From contig JBCCHD010000003.1 of the NCBI GenBank assembly GCA_039028935.1, positions 111,683 through 175,682 on the forward strand: DNA of 64,000 nt. Reading direction: 5' to 3'. The translations under genes were made by a program, and so were the position numbers. This DNA is from Pseudomonadota bacterium (GTDB lineage Bacteria; Pseudomonadota; Gammaproteobacteria; Steroidobacterales; SZUA-146). Shown here piece by piece: positions 61,639-64,000 of the stretch; positions within the stretch are counted from its first letter, which is position 1; each line of letters begins with the position of its first letter. A model generated the notes under the pieces. The model saw only the letters and a list, made by a program, of their open reading frames with translations. It did not search any database and was not told the origin of the DNA.

Positions 61639-63603
61639 ATGTTTGGTGTGTGCTACTACCCGGAACACTGGCCTCAATCGCTCTGGCGTAGCGACGCCCA
61701 GAAGATGGCAGAACTGGGTTTGCGCTACGTGCGAATCGGCGAGTTTGCCTGGTCGCGACTCGAACCGATCGAGGGTCAGTACGCGTTTCGTTGGCTGGAT
61801 GAGGCGATTGATACGCTGGTGGCGGAAGGGTTGGAAGTGGTGCTCGGCACGCCCACTGCGACACCACCTAAGTGGTTGATTGATAAGTACCCAGAAGTGC
61901 TGCCGGTTGATCCAGAAACCGGCCGCGTGCGCGGTTTTGGCTCTCGCCGCCATTACGATTTTGCCAGTGATCGCTACCGACAGGAGGCGTTGCGCATCAC
62001 CGAAGTGATGGTCAAACGCTACGCGAACTATGCTGGCGTAGTGGGCTGGCAAACCGACAACGAGCTCGGTTGTCATGACACCACGCTCAGCGCATCACCG
62101 GTTGCCGAAGACGGTTTTCGCCACTGGTGCGAAGCACGCTATGGCGAAATTGATGCGCTCAACGCAGCGTGGGGGAATGTATTTTGGTCTATGGAATACC
62201 CTTCGTTTGGTACCATAGAACTGCCGGTCGGAGCGGTTACTGAAACCGCACCTGCGCATCAACTGGCTTGGCGGCGCTTTGCATCGGACTGTTTGGTTCG
62301 TTTCCACAGCGACATGGTCGACGTGATTCGCGCGCACGCACCGCATCAGTTTGTCACGCACAACTTTATTCCAATGGAAGATACCGGGGCGGACAACCAT
62401 GCGCTCGCCGCACCGCTCGATTTCACGAGCTACGATAATTATCCCCTGGGTCGAACCGAACAGTTTTTTGCGGATGCACCGGACGATCAATTTAGGCGTT
62501 ACATGCGCACGGGGCATCCAGATTTGTCCACCTACCTGTTCGATCAGGTGCGCTGCTTGAGCAAGCGCGGTTTCTGGGTGATGGAACAACAGCCCGGCCC
62601 CGTTAATTGGGCGGCGCACAATCCCAGGCCGGCGCCGGGCATGATTCGTCTGTGGACGCTGGAGGCGTTTGCGCATGGTGCCGAGTGCGTCAGCTATTTT
62701 CGTTGGCGGCAGGCGCCATTCGCACAGGAACAAATGCACGCCGGCTTGCTGCGCCCTGACCACACTGAGGCGGCGGCATGGCCCGAAGTGGTCAGCGCGA
62801 TCAATGACGCAAAAACGTTAGGTGTGGATTCCCTGTCTCAGCCGACCGCTCAGGTTGCGATCGTCACGTCGCCCGAGAGTTTTTGGGTGAGCGAGATTGA
62901 AAAACAAAGCACGGCGTATGCGTTTAACCGCGTGCAGTTTGACTATTATCGAGCGCTTCGCGCCCTGGGAATAAACGTTGATTTTGTGTCGCAATCTTCC
63001 GACCTGTCGCCGTATTCTCTTGTGGTTGCGCCCAGCCTGCCGATGCTCAGCGAGGAATTTATCGCGCGTTGCCAAAGGAGCGATGCGCGTTTGGTGTTTG
63101 GCCCACGAAGTGGTGCCAAGACGCCCGAGTTTGGCTCCCCGCCCACCTTGCCCCCTGGACCACTTCAAGCGCTGATCGACTTACGGGTGCTCACGGTCGA
63201 AACACTACGCCCGGGCTGCACGGAATTGTTGCGCTACGCGCGTGAAGGTTTTAAAGACTATGCCAGCACACTGTGGCGTGAGGAGCTCGATGGGAGCGGG
63301 GTCGATGTGCTGGCGCACTATCATGACGACGCGCCAGCGGTGGTGGCCAATGATCGGGTGGTCTATATCGGCACACTCACCGATCGCGATTTTCTGGAAG
63401 ACCTGTTCCGCCACGAATGCGACGCGCTGGGCCTGAGTATTCAGATCGCACCGCCGGATGTCCGGCTACAGCGACGCGGTGATTTGATGTTTGCCTTTAA
63501 CTATTCAGACCAACACGCCGAACTGTCACTGCCGGATTCGACGCACATTGTGTTGGGGTCCGATCCGGTGTCACCCCGAGATGTGACTGTTTGGAAGGAG
63601 TGA
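61639..63603 (+). CDS. GH42 beta-galactosidase
   Basis: A 654-residue cytoplasmic enzyme that removes terminal beta-galactosyl residues. The start [20 protein letters not shown] is typical of GH42. The acid/base is Glu142 in QTDNELGCH, and the nucleophile Glu316 in [12 protein letters not shown]. The trimerisation and C-terminal domains follow to normal length. No signal peptide is present, so it acts after import. GGAG lies 11-14 nt before ATG 61639. A symporter gene follows, and galK-galT lie on the opposite strand. Confidence 0.95.
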   Translation: MFGVCYYPEHWPQSLWRSDAQKMAELGLRYVRIGEFAWSRLEPIEGQYAFRWLDEAIDTLVAEGLEVVLGTPTATPPKWLIDKYPEVLPVDPETGRVRGFGSRRHYDFASDRYRQEALRITEVMVKRYANYAGVVGWQTDNELGCHDTTLSASPVAEDGFRHWCEARYGEIDALNAAWGNVFWSMEYPSFGTIELPVGAVTETAPAHQLAWRRFASDCLVRFHSDMVDVIRAHAPHQFVTHNFIPMEDTGADNHALAAPLDFTSYDNYPLGRTEQFFADAPDDQFRRYMRTGHPDLSTYLFDQVRCLSKRGFWVMEQQPGPVNWAAHNPRPAPGMIRLWTLEAFAHGAECVSYFRWRQAPFAQEQMHAGLLRPDHTEAAAWPEVVSAINDAKTLGVDSLSQPTAQVAIVTSPESFWVSEIEKQSTAYAFNRVQFDYYRALRALGINVDFVSQSSDLSPYSLVVAPSLPMLSEEFIARCQRSDARLVFGPRSGAKTPEFGSPPTLPPGPLQALIDLRVLTVETLRPGCTELLRYAREGFKDYASTLWREELDGSGVDVLAHYHDDAPAVVANDRVVYIGTLTDRDFLEDLFRHECDALGLSIQIAPPDVRLQRRGDLMFAFNYSDQHAELSLPDSTHIVLGSDPVSPRDVTVWKE

Positions 63604-63686
63604 CGCGGTTAGAGCGCGTCTCTTCTCGCCGGCCGACTAAACGGGTGTGTGCCGCGCGTTTTTTGTTCAACCCACCGACAGTCACC

Positions 63687-63712
63687 GTTTACACGGCGTT
63701 TGTCACCGCCGT
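63687..63712 (+). promoter_or_regulatory. GTTTACAC element and hairpin before the symporter gene
   Basis: GTTTACAC (63687-63694) equals a GalR-type half-site and repeats the GTTTAC found before GH42. It overlaps a hairpin ACGGCG (63693-63698) with CGCCGT (63707-63712). GTCACCG occurs twice, at 63681-63687 and 63702-63708. Confidence 0.35.
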
Positions 63713-63791
63713 ATCGGTGTGATATCACCCTGTTTGGCGTATCCATTGCCTGTGCAAAGACGGTGCGCGTTCAATTTGCTGCGAGACCATC

Positions 63792-64000
63792 ATGACACTA
63801 CAACTAGCTATCTTCGTTGGGCTGACCGGCCTCATTGCGTTCTTGACGTACTTAAAATGTCGCAACGCGCCATCGACAAGCGGTATGTCGATCGAGGCCC
63901 AAAACAAAGAAGTGTTTCTGGCAGGCGGTGGCCTCACTTGGGTGTTTGTCGCCGGGTCGGTCACCTTAACCAATCTCAGCACCGATCAGCTAGTGGGCAT
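63792..64000 (+). CDS. SSS-family sodium/sugar symporter, N-terminal part
   Basis: The first 69 codons of a gene that runs off the window. It begins MTLQLAIFVGLTGLIAFLTY, a first hydrophobic segment. Next comes EVFLAGGGLTWVFVAGSVTLTNLSTDQLVG, the helix 1 region of sodium/solute symporters of the SglT type, in which a Gly-rich start and the TNLSTDQ motif contribute to sodium and sugar binding. Its position after GH42 makes galactose or glucose the likely substrate. Confidence 0.85.
   Translation, partial: MTLQLAIFVGLTGLIAFLTYLKCRNAPSTSGMSIEAQNKEVFLAGGGLTWVFVAGSVTLTNLSTDQLVG

Overview
The window looks like a chromosomal segment of a marine, polysaccharide-degrading gammaproteobacterium. The grounds are two TonB-dependent receptors, a C-terminal-aromatic outer-membrane protein, lipoproteins with classical lipoboxes, sigma70-like promoters, an AhpC/AhpF pair with E. 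coli-like cysteine spacing, a PhoB-like regulator with Pho-box-like repeats, and a halogenase/SapC pair typical of glycan-scavenging Gammaproteobacteria. The species cannot be fixed from the sequence. No tRNA, rRNA, CRISPR array, insertion sequence or prophage gene was seen.

1-21 kb is mostly housekeeping and stress functions: the end of msrB, a diguanylate cyclase, a DUF1330 protein, ahpC-ahpF, a two-gene operon of unknown function behind a strong Fur-box candidate, a MATE transporter, a secreted FG-GAP protein, a sugar porter divergent from galM, a TlpA-like thioredoxin, a rhomboid protease, and small envelope proteins. It ends with a large secreted di-heme c-type protein carrying a discoidin-like domain.

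21-53 kb is the centre of interest: a beta-1,3-glucan (laminarin-type) utilisation region. It holds a GPH transporter (with speB behind it), a GH3 enzyme without signal peptide, a GH17 lipoprotein, a 2515-residue lipoprotein with two GH16-like domains, a glycosidase barrel fused to a predicted outer-membrane beta-barrel, an unknown lipoprotein and a secreted clan GH-A enzyme. On the opposite strand is an operon of a CBM9-like lipoprotein, a giant putative oligoglucan phosphorylase, a cytoplasmic GH17 protein and a LacI-family regulator. Perfect CG-centred palindromes (TGACAACGTTGTCA or TTGACAGCGCTGTCAA type) lie before the di-heme gene, between the transporter and GH3 genes, twice before the giant GH16 gene, and before the LacI operon. 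Most overlap a TTGACA-like -35, so one LacI-type repressor probably controls the whole set.

Inside this region (41.1-46.5 kb) sits a separate module: an orphan PhoB-like regulator, a beta-helix lipoprotein and a TonB-dependent receptor. Repeats with 11-bp period precede the regulator and lipoprotein genes, which suggests phosphate-starvation control.

53-64 kb is a galactoside region: a TonB-dependent receptor, then a halogenase-SapC-galK-galT operon on the minus strand, a GH42 beta-galactosidase on the plus strand, and the start of an SSS-type sodium/sugar symporter running off the window. galM and the sugar porter at 10-13 kb probably feed the same pathway.
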